From Clostridiaceae bacterium (GTDB lineage: Bacteria > Bacillota_A > Clostridia > Acetivibrionales > Acetivibrionaceae): 7,054 nt of DNA. The notes below the pieces were generated by a model. That model did no database searches and had not been told where the DNA came from. It saw nothing but the letters and a program-made list of their open reading frames with translations. Numbering within the stretch: the stretch's first letter is position 1; each line of letters begins with the position of its first letter. The DNA lies in NCBI GenBank assembly GCA_012513545.1, contig JAAZCB010000590.1:1-7054 (forward strand), in the 5' to 3' direction. A program made the translations under genes and the position numbers. Positions 1-5,421 of the stretch are shown here, piece after piece.

Positions 1-40
1 TAAATGAAATAAGCAAATTGAATTAATTCTTTTGTTAAGT

Positions 41-69
41 TTGTTTGTTAGCTTAAGCACTGATATCTT
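41..69 (+). promoter_or_regulatory. Possible truA promoter (TTGTTT, 17 bases, TATCTT)
   Basis: TTGTTT at 41-46 is separated by 17 bases from TATCTT at 64-69, and TGA at 61-63 gives the TGn element of an extended -10. Only three of six -35 bases and four of six -10 bases match consensus. If real, transcription would begin near 76 and the 95-125 hairpin would lie in the truA leader. The region is AT-rich, so a chance match is possible. Confidence 0.25.
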
Positions 70-94
70 AAAAGTGTCAGGGATAATTTTATGG

Positions 95-125
95 GCCCGG
101 TATGGTATGATTAGTCGTACCGGGC
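95..125 (+). terminator. GC-rich hairpin upstream of truA (terminator or leader structure)
   Basis: The arm 95-105 (GCCCGGTATGG) pairs with 115-125 (TCGTACCGGGC) around a 9-base loop. Eight contiguous Watson-Crick pairs (GCCCGGTA with TACCGGGC) are extended by G-U, G-C and G-U pairs. It is by far the most stable hairpin in its AT-rich surroundings. The bases after it (TATTAACAACTTATTTT) are T-rich but not a clean T-run, so it may be an imperfect terminator of an upstream gene or a structure in the truA leader. Confidence 0.45.
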
Positions 126-167
126 TATTAACAACTTATTTTCAGAATAATAGACAGGGAGTGTAAT

Positions 168-905
168 ATGAAAAATTTCAAGCTCACTATTCAATATGAC
201 GGAAGCAGGTACAAAGGGTGGCAAAAACTAGGTGATACAGATAATACCATTCAGAGTAGAATCGAGAAGGTTTTAAGCCGGATGACCGGTGAGGAAACTG
301 AGCTGATAGGTTCGGGAAGGACTGATGCAGGAGTTCATGCATTCAAGCAGGTTGCAAACTTTCATACCTCCGCCGGTGTAAACTGCAGTGATATACTGTC
401 ATATTGTTATGAATACCTTCCGGAGGATATAGTTATAACAGAGGCTGAAGAAGTGGACAAGCTGTTTCACTCGAGATACAATGCAAAACGCAAAAAATAC
501 ATGTACAGGATATGGAATGGTAAATTTCATAATCCTTTTATGAGAAAGTACACTTACCATATAGCTAAAAAACTTGATATAAATCTAATGAATAAAGCTT
601 CGGCGCACTTAATCGGAGAGAAGGATTTTTCAAGTTTTACATCCCTTAAGGCAAAGAAAAAGTCAATGGTAAGGGAAATATATTCAATAGACATAAGTTG
701 TGACAACAGATTTGTAGACATAATATATTATGGAAACGGATTTTTATACAATATGGCAAGAATTATTACAGGTACTCTTATAGAGACAGGCCTTGGCAGA
801 ATGGAGCCTGATTATGTCAAAAAAGTGCTGGAGAAAAGGGATAGAACTCTTGCAGGGCCGAAAGTACCTTCGCATGGGCTGGTTCTATTGGATGTAGAGT
901 ACTGA
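168..905 (+). CDS. truA: tRNA pseudouridine synthase A (TruA)
   Basis: This cytoplasmic enzyme converts uridine to pseudouridine at positions 38-40 of the tRNA anticodon stem-loop. The 245-residue protein is the usual length for the family. The opening LTIQYDGSRYKGWQ is the typical TruA start, and GSGRTDAGVHA (about 48-58) contains the catalytic aspartate, D53. The C-terminal half has NGFLYNMARIITGTL, another family signature, and the protein ends with the expected SHGLVLLDVEY-type tail. The start is set by ATG at 168, with AGGGAG (156-161) six bases upstream. In many Firmicutes truA follows ecfT and precedes rplM and rpsI. Here a separate promoter and a different gene follow, so it is either the last gene of an operon lying to the left or is transcribed alone. 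No anomalies are seen. Confidence 0.97.
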   Translation: MKNFKLTIQYDGSRYKGWQKLGDTDNTIQSRIEKVLSRMTGEETELIGSGRTDAGVHAFKQVANFHTSAGVNCSDILSYCYEYLPEDIVITEAEEVDKLFHSRYNAKRKKYMYRIWNGKFHNPFMRKYTYHIAKKLDINLMNKASAHLIGEKDFSSFTSLKAKKKSMVREIYSIDISCDNRFVDIIYYGNGFLYNMARIITGTLIETGLGRMEPDYVKKVLEKRDRTLAGPKVPSHGLVLLDVEY

Positions 906-935
906 GTTGCCCCAAGCTCAAAATTATTTATAGAA

Positions 936-964
936 TGTTATTTCTTGTAGAATTGTGTTATAAT
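936..964 (+). promoter_or_regulatory. Extended -10 promoter of the SEC-C/lspA operon
   Basis: A perfect TATAAT lies at 959-964, preceded by TGT at 956-958, which supplies the TGn of an extended -10. The -35 region at 17-base spacing (936-941, TGTTAT) is weak, as is common for extended -10 promoters. Transcription would start near 971, giving a leader of about 33 bases before the SEC-C gene. It sits just after the truA stop, so the downstream genes can be expressed independently of truA. Confidence 0.6.
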
Positions 965-985
965 TATTTCGCATAATATGAAAAG

Positions 986-1007
986 AGGAGAGGTTATGAA
1001 ACTATGA
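986..1007 (+). promoter_or_regulatory. SD and three-codon upstream ORF (MKL-stop) overlapping the SEC-C gene start
   Basis: AGGAG at 986-990 lies five bases before an ATG at 996-998 but thirteen before the SEC-C start at 1004. From 996 the reading is ATG-AAA-CTA-TGA, a three-residue peptide. Its TGA (1005-1007) overlaps the SEC-C start codon as ATGA. A weaker purine stretch, GAGAGG (988-993), is ten bases from 1004. The arrangement is visible directly; a coupling role is inferred. Confidence 0.45.
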
Positions 1008-1504
1008 GTTTATTTGAACAGTGGAACGAGCTGGCGGATATGGAGAGACCGGAAGAGGAGAATAATAAGTTCTGGAATAAATATCTTGAGCAGGAAACGG
1101 CAAACTATAAGTATTTGCTTGCTCATTATGAGGATGAAGTAGTGAGTGGTAAATTGAGTGACCTGGCAGAAAAATTTGAAATGGAGCATACGACCTTTGC
1201 CGGATTTTTAGATGGAATAAATACCAGCCTTAAAGAGTCTATAGATCTCGAAAAGTTGGGTGAAGATTCTGAAGTGAAGCTGGATATTGATTTTGAGAAA
1301 CTTTATTATAATATGCTTGATGCAAAGGCACACTGGCTTTATAATTTGCCTGAATGGGATGCTATATTTTCAAAGGAAAAAAGAGATCAAATAACTAAAG
1401 AATTCAACAGAGATCATATTGCAGTAAGTAATAAAGTTGGCAGAAATGAAGCATGTCCATGCGGAAGCGGGAAAAAGTACAAGAAATGCTGTGGAAAAGC
1501 CTAA
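1004..1504 (+). CDS. SEC-C motif (zinc-binding) protein of unknown function
   Basis: The 166-residue soluble protein has no signal peptide or membrane segment. Its C-terminal tail, GRNEACPCGSGKKYKKCCG (about 146-164), is a SEC-C motif with C151, C153, C162 and C163. The motif was first described at the end of SecA, where it binds zinc and contacts SecB and ribosomes, and it also occurs on many unrelated bacterial proteins. The first 140 residues are acidic, probably helical and rich in aromatics (SLFEQWNEL, KFWNKYLEQE, HWLYNLPEWD). I recognise the pattern as a stand-alone SEC-C protein common in clostridia but know no assigned function. The start at 1004 is supported by the conserved-looking MSLFEQWNEL opening, although the SD fits an upstream mini-ORF better. 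It is probably the first gene of an operon, with lspA 57 bases downstream. Confidence 0.85.
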   Translation: MSLFEQWNELADMERPEEENNKFWNKYLEQETANYKYLLAHYEDEVVSGKLSDLAEKFEMEHTTFAGFLDGINTSLKESIDLEKLGEDSEVKLDIDFEKLYYNMLDAKAHWLYNLPEWDAIFSKEKRDQITKEFNRDHIAVSNKVGRNEACPCGSGKKYKKCCGKA

Positions 1505-1547
1505 TCAGCTTATTATCAAAGTGGTAATGGACTCCTGCTTGGAACCT

Positions 1548-1553
1548 GGGAGG
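1548..1553 (+). promoter_or_regulatory. Ribosome binding site that decides the lspA start
   Basis: GGGAGG at 1548-1553 is a strong SD. Eight bases downstream lies ATA (1562), in the lspA frame. An in-frame TAG at 1556-1558 rules out any start further upstream. The first standard initiator in frame, GTG at 1592, is 38 bases from the SD, too far to be served by it. Confidence 0.6.
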
Positions 1554-1561
1554 AATAGTAT

Positions 1562-1999
1562 ATAATTTATTATTTTCTGATCATTATACTGGTGGTTTTT
1601 GACCAAATTGGGAAATTTTATGCAGTGTACAAATTGAATAATGTTTATGCCCATAAAGTATTTATGGGCATTTTAAGGTTTGCTATTGTCAGAAATAATG
1701 GAGCAGCTTTTGGGCTTATGGCAAAAAAACCTATCCTTCTTAAGTTTATATCTTCATTATTAATAGTGCTGCTGCTGGCTTATTTAACCTATAATACTGT
1801 TAATTGCGGGCCAGCAGGTGAAACTCTTTCATTGTCTTTTATAGCAGGAGGGGCTTTAGGGAATTTTACCGATAGAATAAGACAAAATTATGTTGTTGAC
1901 TTTGTAAGTTTGAATATCAAGTCCGGAAGATTTCCGTTCTTTAATTTTGCAGATATTTTTATATTTTTTGGATTTATATTGCTTTTTGTATACCTATAA
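1562..1999 (+). CDS. lspA: Signal peptidase II (LspA family), non-canonical start codon
   Basis: LspA is a membrane aspartyl protease that removes signal peptides from diacylglyceryl-modified prolipoproteins. Family motifs occur in order: FDQIGK at the end of helix 1, VRNNGAAFGL, GGALGNFTDR, VVDF and FNFAD. The aspartates of VVDF and FNFAD correspond to the catalytic pair. Four hydrophobic segments are visible. No ATG, GTG or TTG precedes helix 1. Reading from ATA at 1562 adds IYYFLIIILVV, rebuilds the helix, gives 145 residues and puts the first conserved Asp at residue 14, as in Bacillus subtilis SPase II. Starting at GTG 1592 (135 residues) would delete the helix. ATT at 1565 is an alternative initiator. 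The gene is not next to rluD, the frequent Firmicutes neighbour, so it may be a second copy. It could be weakly translated or a start-codon-loss allele; the body shows no other damage. Confidence 0.85.
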   Translation: MIYYFLIIILVVFDQIGKFYAVYKLNNVYAHKVFMGILRFAIVRNNGAAFGLMAKKPILLKFISSLLIVLLLAYLTYNTVNCGPAGETLSLSFIAGGALGNFTDRIRQNYVVDFVSLNIKSGRFPFFNFADIFIFFGFILLFVYL

Positions 2000-2027
2000 A
2001 AAACATATTAGATGGAGGAAATCGATA

Positions 2028-2309
2028 ATGGGTGATTGCATCTGTACAAACTGCAGAAACCTGAAAAGGGTTATTGATGAAGATAGTGAAGAGGAAATTT
2101 ATGAATGTGAGTTCGGGTATCCTTCGGATACATGTGAGGATTGCTGTAATAATGATTGCAGCCTGACTTGCAGTCACTATAGCGAAGATACTCAAGAGTG
2201 TGAAGGCGTAATGGTAACCTGTAAGGGGTGTGGTAAGGAAATAAGAAAAATGTATCAGGACGAAAATGAAGGGGATGTATTTTGTTTTGACTGCTACCTG
2301 AATAATTAG
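2028..2309 (+). CDS. Small cysteine-rich, probably zinc-binding protein
   Basis: The 93-residue acidic protein has 14 cysteines: C4, C6, C9, C27, C36, C39, C40, C44, C48, C58, C65, C68, C86 and C89. The N-terminal half begins CICTNC and continues with a dense cluster, CEDCCNNDCSLTC (36-48), followed by a histidine at 50. The C-terminal third, CKGCG then CFDC, forms a CxxC-17 residues-CxxC module typical of a zinc ribbon or zinc finger. No signal peptide or membrane helix is seen, so it should be cytoplasmic, where metal binding is more likely than disulfides. The ATG at 2028 has GGAGG (2014-2018) nine bases upstream. The same frame opens earlier at 1947, but that would run through the lspA end without an SD. 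It lies 28 bases after lspA and is probably the last operon gene. I do not recognise a named family; a two-iron-sulfur or zinc role is inferred only from the cysteines. Confidence 0.82.
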   Translation: MGDCICTNCRNLKRVIDEDSEEEIYECEFGYPSDTCEDCCNNDCSLTCSHYSEDTQECEGVMVTCKGCGKEIRKMYQDENEGDVFCFDCYLNN

Positions 2310-2426
2310 TAAATTTATTTCTGGAGACAGACTTATATGGTTATAATGCATTTTGCATCTGAAAATAAAATGTGTATTGCATAAAACTGAAAAAATAATA
2401 TTTTCTGTCTGTAAAAACGATATGGA

Positions 2427-2473
2427 TATTTACTAATAGAAAAATATATTATATAAAGTGAGCTATTTACTAA
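2427..2473 (+). repeat. Two copies of TATTTACTAA, 37 bases apart
   Basis: Identical 10-base copies occur at 2427-2436 and 2464-2473, upstream of the main kinase promoter. The first includes a possible -35 hexamer (TTTACT). They could be regulator binding sites, but in DNA this AT-rich a chance repeat is quite possible. Confidence 0.25.
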
Positions 2474-2528
2474 ATTAAAGACTTTTTATTGTAAGTATTT
2501 CATGTATTTTGTTTCTATTCAACTCTAA

Positions 2529-2557
2529 TTGCGATATTCTGTAAAATGTGATATAAT
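2529..2557 (+). promoter_or_regulatory. SigmaA-type promoter of the sensor kinase gene
   Basis: TTGCGA (2529-2534) is followed by a 17-base spacer and TATAAT (2552-2557). TGA at 2549-2551 provides an extended -10. Four of six -35 bases and all -10 bases match consensus, making this the best promoter in the window. Transcription should start near 2564, leaving a leader of about 106 bases. Confidence 0.72.
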
Positions 2558-2652
2558 ATTTTTACTTAAGTTCTATTATACTATTCTATTTTGTAGCATT
2601 CTAAGGTTATTACATAGTCTGTTTTTTCAGGTTTATTCTGTTTCTTTGCTTT

Positions 2653-2659
2653 AAGGAGG
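2653..2659 (+). promoter_or_regulatory. Ribosome binding site of the kinase gene
   Basis: AAGGAGG is a near-perfect SD, ten bases before ATG 2670, and fixes the kinase start. Confidence 0.8.
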
Positions 2660-2669
2660 CTGCAATCAT

Positions 2670-5237
2670 ATGGACTCGGGACATATAGAGGTAAAAGCCG
2701 GAACACCTATCGGTGGGAAAAAGAAAGGTATTAAGATAAACCTTACTCTTAAAATAACAACACTGATAACTATTTCAATAGCAGTTGTCGTGACCGTATC
2801 GAGTTATGTTTTTTTCAGGTTGAGCAATGAAGCCTTGAAAGAGGAAACTCGAAACGGTATTATTTTGCTTGTTTCTAATGCAGCAGTTGCAATAGATGCA
2901 GAAAAGCTCAAAAAGATCGATTCACCCGAGGACGAGGGTAGTGAAACATATCTAGAACTGCAGGAGCTTTTGCAAAAAATAAAACAGGCTGGAAAAATAA
3001 GAGAAGAAGACAGAGAAAAGATCAGGCATATATATACGATAGCTAAAAAGGATGATAAATACATTTATGTTGTAGATTCTGTACCCGGATCTGATAATAA
3101 GGAACATTCATGTGTAGGTGATGAATTTCCAATTAAAGATTATCCTGAGGCTGCAGATGGCTTCAAGTTTGCAACAGCAGGAAAAAAGGCGCTGAAATAC
3201 GATGAGTCCGGCGCTGTGCAGTCGGGATTTGCTCCCATAAAAGATAACGCCGGTAATGTTGTCGGTATGCTTGTGATTGATATGGATGTATCAGACATTA
3301 AGAAAAAGGAAGCAGAGTTATTAATTGCGGAAGGTTTGGTTCTTATTACAGCATTACTAATTGCCCTTGCCTTGGGTATATTTTTTTCAAGGTATCTTAC
3401 AAGCCCTATTATAAAGTTGATACAAGGAACAAGGAAGGTATCTGAAGGTGACTTTGATACCTGTATAGAGCTCCAAAGAAATGATGAGATTGGGGAACTG
3501 GCAAAAACAATTAATACTATGACATTTGATTTGAAAACATCACAGGAGGCTTTAAAAAAGCATAACCTTGAACTTGAGGAAAAGGTTGCACAAAGAACCT
3601 CGGAGCTATCACATATTAACAAGGAGATCAGAGACATCCTCGATAACATGAGTCAGGCAATTTTTACTATAGACCATGAGCTTAAGTTTAATGCACAGCA
3701 CTCAAGGCATGCAATAGATATATTTGGAGATATGATATTTGCTGAGAGAAAAATTATAGATGTATTTTTTCCCAGGATGGATCAGCATTCGGATAGGGAG
3801 AAAATGTATATCTGGTTGTCAAAAGTATTTAATAACAAAGACACATGTTGGGAGGATTTGGAGGCACTGCAGCCCATAAAAGAGTTTGAAATAGATGTCC
3901 AAAAAGCTGACAGGTATATAAGAAAACACCTGGGAGTTAAGTTCAGGCCAATAATTGATGTGCGGGCAAAGAATTATAAGGGAAAAATTGTAAAGCTAAT
4001 GGTAATTATTCAGGATATCACTGATAGCAAAGCACTGCAGCTGGAAATTGAGAAAAAGGAGAAGGAATATAAAGACAACATAAACCAGATAATTGAAATT
4101 ATTAAAATGGATCAGGAAATGTTCCGGATTTTTATTAACGAGTGCAAAGAAAAACTTCTAGACTTTGAACCGATGTTAATAAAGCTTAAAAGCAATAGTA
4201 GCGATGTGGATACTATAGACGAGCTGTTAAGAATAATGCACACAATCAAGGGAAATGCAAAGGCATTTAAGCTTGAAAGGATATCTGCTGAAGCACACAG
4301 CATAGAAAGCATTATTTCTTCCATAAAAAAAGGTGAGTGTATTATGGGAGAAGAGTTATTAAGCGAGATTTTCGTAAGGCTTGATCATTTTAATGGACTT
4401 TTTAGCGAAACACTTGATCTGTATGACAGGATAGTACATGGAAAAAGTTTAGACATGGGAAAAACAAGAAGTGAAGAACGAAATAACGCCGACAGGGAGA
4501 TTATAAAAGTTAATATTTGCAAAATCAACAGATTATCTGAGCTTATTAAAGTAGCAGATCATATAATTGATGAAGGCATTACAATATCAGATTCACCAGA
4601 TATGTTGAGGGGAAAGGTTGAGGAAATTAGCTCAATTATTAAGGAGACAGAAAAACATATTCAATCAATTAAGAAAATAGATATGAGAAGGCTATTTGCA
4701 AGGTTTCCAAGAATGGTAAGAGATGTATCCCTCGAGCTCGGCAAAAAAGTCAGGCTTTTTACTGAGGGTGAAGACATTCAGGTAGATAAAAACATATTCG
4801 ACAACATATCAGACCCAATTATTCATATTGTCAGGAACGCTCTCGACCATGGTATTGAGATGCCGATTGACAGGATAAGACAAGGAAAACCTGAGGAAGG
4901 AAGAATTGAGATCTATGTTTCGATGCTTGCGAGGGAATTATTAGTTGAAATATCAGACGACGGAAAAGGGCTTGATGTTGACAGGATAAAGGCAAAAGCT
5001 GTAGCTAAGGGCATTATAGCTCCTGAAAAAGCCTTGTATTTGAGTGATGATGAAGCAGTTAACCTGATATTCTCTCCGGGTTTCAGTACAAATGACAAAA
5101 TAACAATTATATCCGGAAGAGGTATGGGAATGGATGTTGTGAAAAGTTCTATTGAGCAAAACTTAAACGGAACGGTCAAGCTGGAAAGTAGAAAAAATCA
5201 TGGTCTTAAGTTAATTATGAAAATACCTGTTACATAG
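2670..5237 (+). CDS. Membrane-bound CheA-like sensor histidine kinase (Cache-HAMP-PAS-Hpt-HATPase)
   Basis: The 855-residue protein starts with a basic cytoplasmic tail and TM1 (about 26-49). An extracellular Cache-like sensor (50-215) ends in SGFAPIKDNAGNVVGMLVID. TM2 (about 217-240) leads to HAMP (241-293), a coiled coil (290-320) and a PAS-like domain (about 322-452, ending IIQDITDSK). An Hpt domain follows (about 480-590) with MHTIKGNAKAFKL, H524 being the phosphoacceptor. Residues 611-675 resemble the CheA P3 dimerisation segment. The ATPase (676-855) has FARFPRMVRD, the N box HIVRNALDHGIE (N723), DDGKGLD and GRGMGMDVV. The protein stops right after the ATPase, so the CheW-like P5 domain is absent, as is a receiver domain and a clear P2. 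It should autophosphorylate on H524 in response to an extracellular ligand and pass phosphate to a regulator encoded elsewhere. No response regulator or chemotaxis gene adjoins it. It has its own promoter and a strong SD. Confidence 0.9.
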   Translation: MDSGHIEVKAGTPIGGKKKGIKINLTLKITTLITISIAVVVTVSSYVFFRLSNEALKEETRNGIILLVSNAAVAIDAEKLKKIDSPEDEGSETYLELQELLQKIKQAGKIREEDREKIRHIYTIAKKDDKYIYVVDSVPGSDNKEHSCVGDEFPIKDYPEAADGFKFATAGKKALKYDESGAVQSGFAPIKDNAGNVVGMLVIDMDVSDIKKKEAELLIAEGLVLITALLIALALGIFFSRYLTSPIIKLIQGTRKVSEGDFDTCIELQRNDEIGELAKTINTMTFDLKTSQEALKKHNLELEEKVAQRTSELSHINKEIRDILDNMSQAIFTIDHELKFNAQHSRHAIDIFGDMIFAERKIIDVFFPRMDQHSDREKMYIWLSKVFNNKDTCWEDLEALQPIKEFEIDVQKADRYIRKHLGVKFRPIIDVRAKNYKGKIVKLMVIIQDITDSKALQLEIEKKEKEYKDNINQIIEIIKMDQEMFRIFINECKEKLLDFEPMLIKLKSNSSDVDTIDELLRIMHTIKGNAKAFKLERISAEAHSIESIISSIKKGECIMGEELLSEIFVRLDHFNGLFSETLDLYDRIVHGKSLDMGKTRSEERNNADREIIKVNICKINRLSELIKVADHIIDEGITISDSPDMLRGKVEEISSIIKETEKHIQSIKKIDMRRLFARFPRMVRDVSLELGKKVRLFTEGEDIQVDKNIFDNISDPIIHIVRNALDHGIEMPIDRIRQGKPEEGRIEIYVSMLARELLVEISDDGKGLDVDRIKAKAVAKGIIAPEKALYLSDDEAVNLIFSPGFSTNDKITIISGRGMGMDVVKSSIEQNLNGTVKLESRKNHGLKLIMKIPVT

Positions 5238-5289
5238 AATTGCCTGTATGGCGTTTTTCAAAAATCTGTTCAAATATCAATTTAAAAAG

Positions 5290-5316
5290 CAGTACTAGGG
5301 GATAGAAACCCCACTG
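5290..5316 (-). terminator. Candidate terminator for the ltaS-type gene
   Basis: Read on the - strand, CAGTGGGG pairs with CCCC plus ACTG around a 7-base loop (TTTCTAT), with a 4-base bulge (TAGT). CTTTTTAAA (5289-5281) follows directly and provides the T-run. It lies about 105 bases past the ltaS stop. The bulge makes the stem imperfect. On the + strand the same hairpin has no T-run. Confidence 0.45.
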
Positions 5317-5348
5317 GTTGTGTAATCTCAAATTACCTGTGCATAATG

Positions 5349-5391
5349 AAAATCCGAGAATCCAGATGGTTTAACAGGTTGGGAGGATTTT
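5349..5391 (+). terminator. Candidate terminator for the kinase gene
   Basis: AAAATCC (5349-5355) pairs with GGATTTT (5385-5391), and TAT follows, giving a run of five T at the end. The 29-base interior can form short inner pairs such as CCA with TGG. A second AATCC (5359-5363) and an ACCTGT/ACAGGT pair (5335-5340 with 5374-5379) compete, so the fold is uncertain. It is about 110 bases beyond the kinase stop. Confidence 0.35.
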
Positions 5392-5421
5392 TATCAGAAC
5401 AGGAATTTGAGAAGCACTTAT

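Larger units (their letters stand above)
2310..2669 (+). other. AT-rich intergenic region of 360 bases before the kinase gene
   Basis: No gene was found here in any frame. It holds a small hairpin ATGCA-TTT-TGCAT (2346-2358 approximately), a distant 7-base complement (AGACAGA 2325-2331 with TCTGTCT 2404-2410), and TTGCAT copies at 2353 and 2377. There is also a weaker second promoter candidate, TTTACT (2429-2434), 17 bases, TATAAA (2452-2457). No clean GC-hairpin-plus-T-run terminator was seen for the upstream operon. The last part carries the main kinase promoter and a leader of about 106 bases without a recognisable riboswitch. Confidence 0.5.

Noticed and set aside
1592..1594. GTG 1592 as the true lspA start
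   Set aside because: It would remove nearly all of helix 1, leaves the conserved DQ at residues 4-5, and lies 38 bases from the SD.
1947..2027. Longer N-terminus for the cysteine-rich protein beginning at ATG 1947
   Set aside because: It would overlap the lspA coding end, has no SD, and the added residues look like out-of-frame lspA. ATG 2028 has GGAGG at good spacing.
1974..2351. Open frame of 125 codons on the - strand across the cysteine-rich gene
   Set aside because: It lies opposite a well-supported gene with a good SD, and its hydrophobic product is a typical antisense shadow.
2325..2410. AGACAGA/TCTGTCT long-range stem as a terminator or structured RNA
   Set aside because: A 7-base stem enclosing 72 bases in AT-rich DNA is weak, and no T-run follows.
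3140..3649. Open frame of 169 codons on the - strand inside the kinase gene
   Set aside because: It is antisense to the kinase TM2-HAMP region. The product is serine-rich low-complexity sequence without a recognisable domain or SD.
5290..5320. GGGGATAGAAACCCC stretch as a CRISPR repeat or riboswitch
   Set aside because: Only one copy is present, with no spacers, and I could not match it to a known riboswitch core. A terminator for the - strand gene explains it better.
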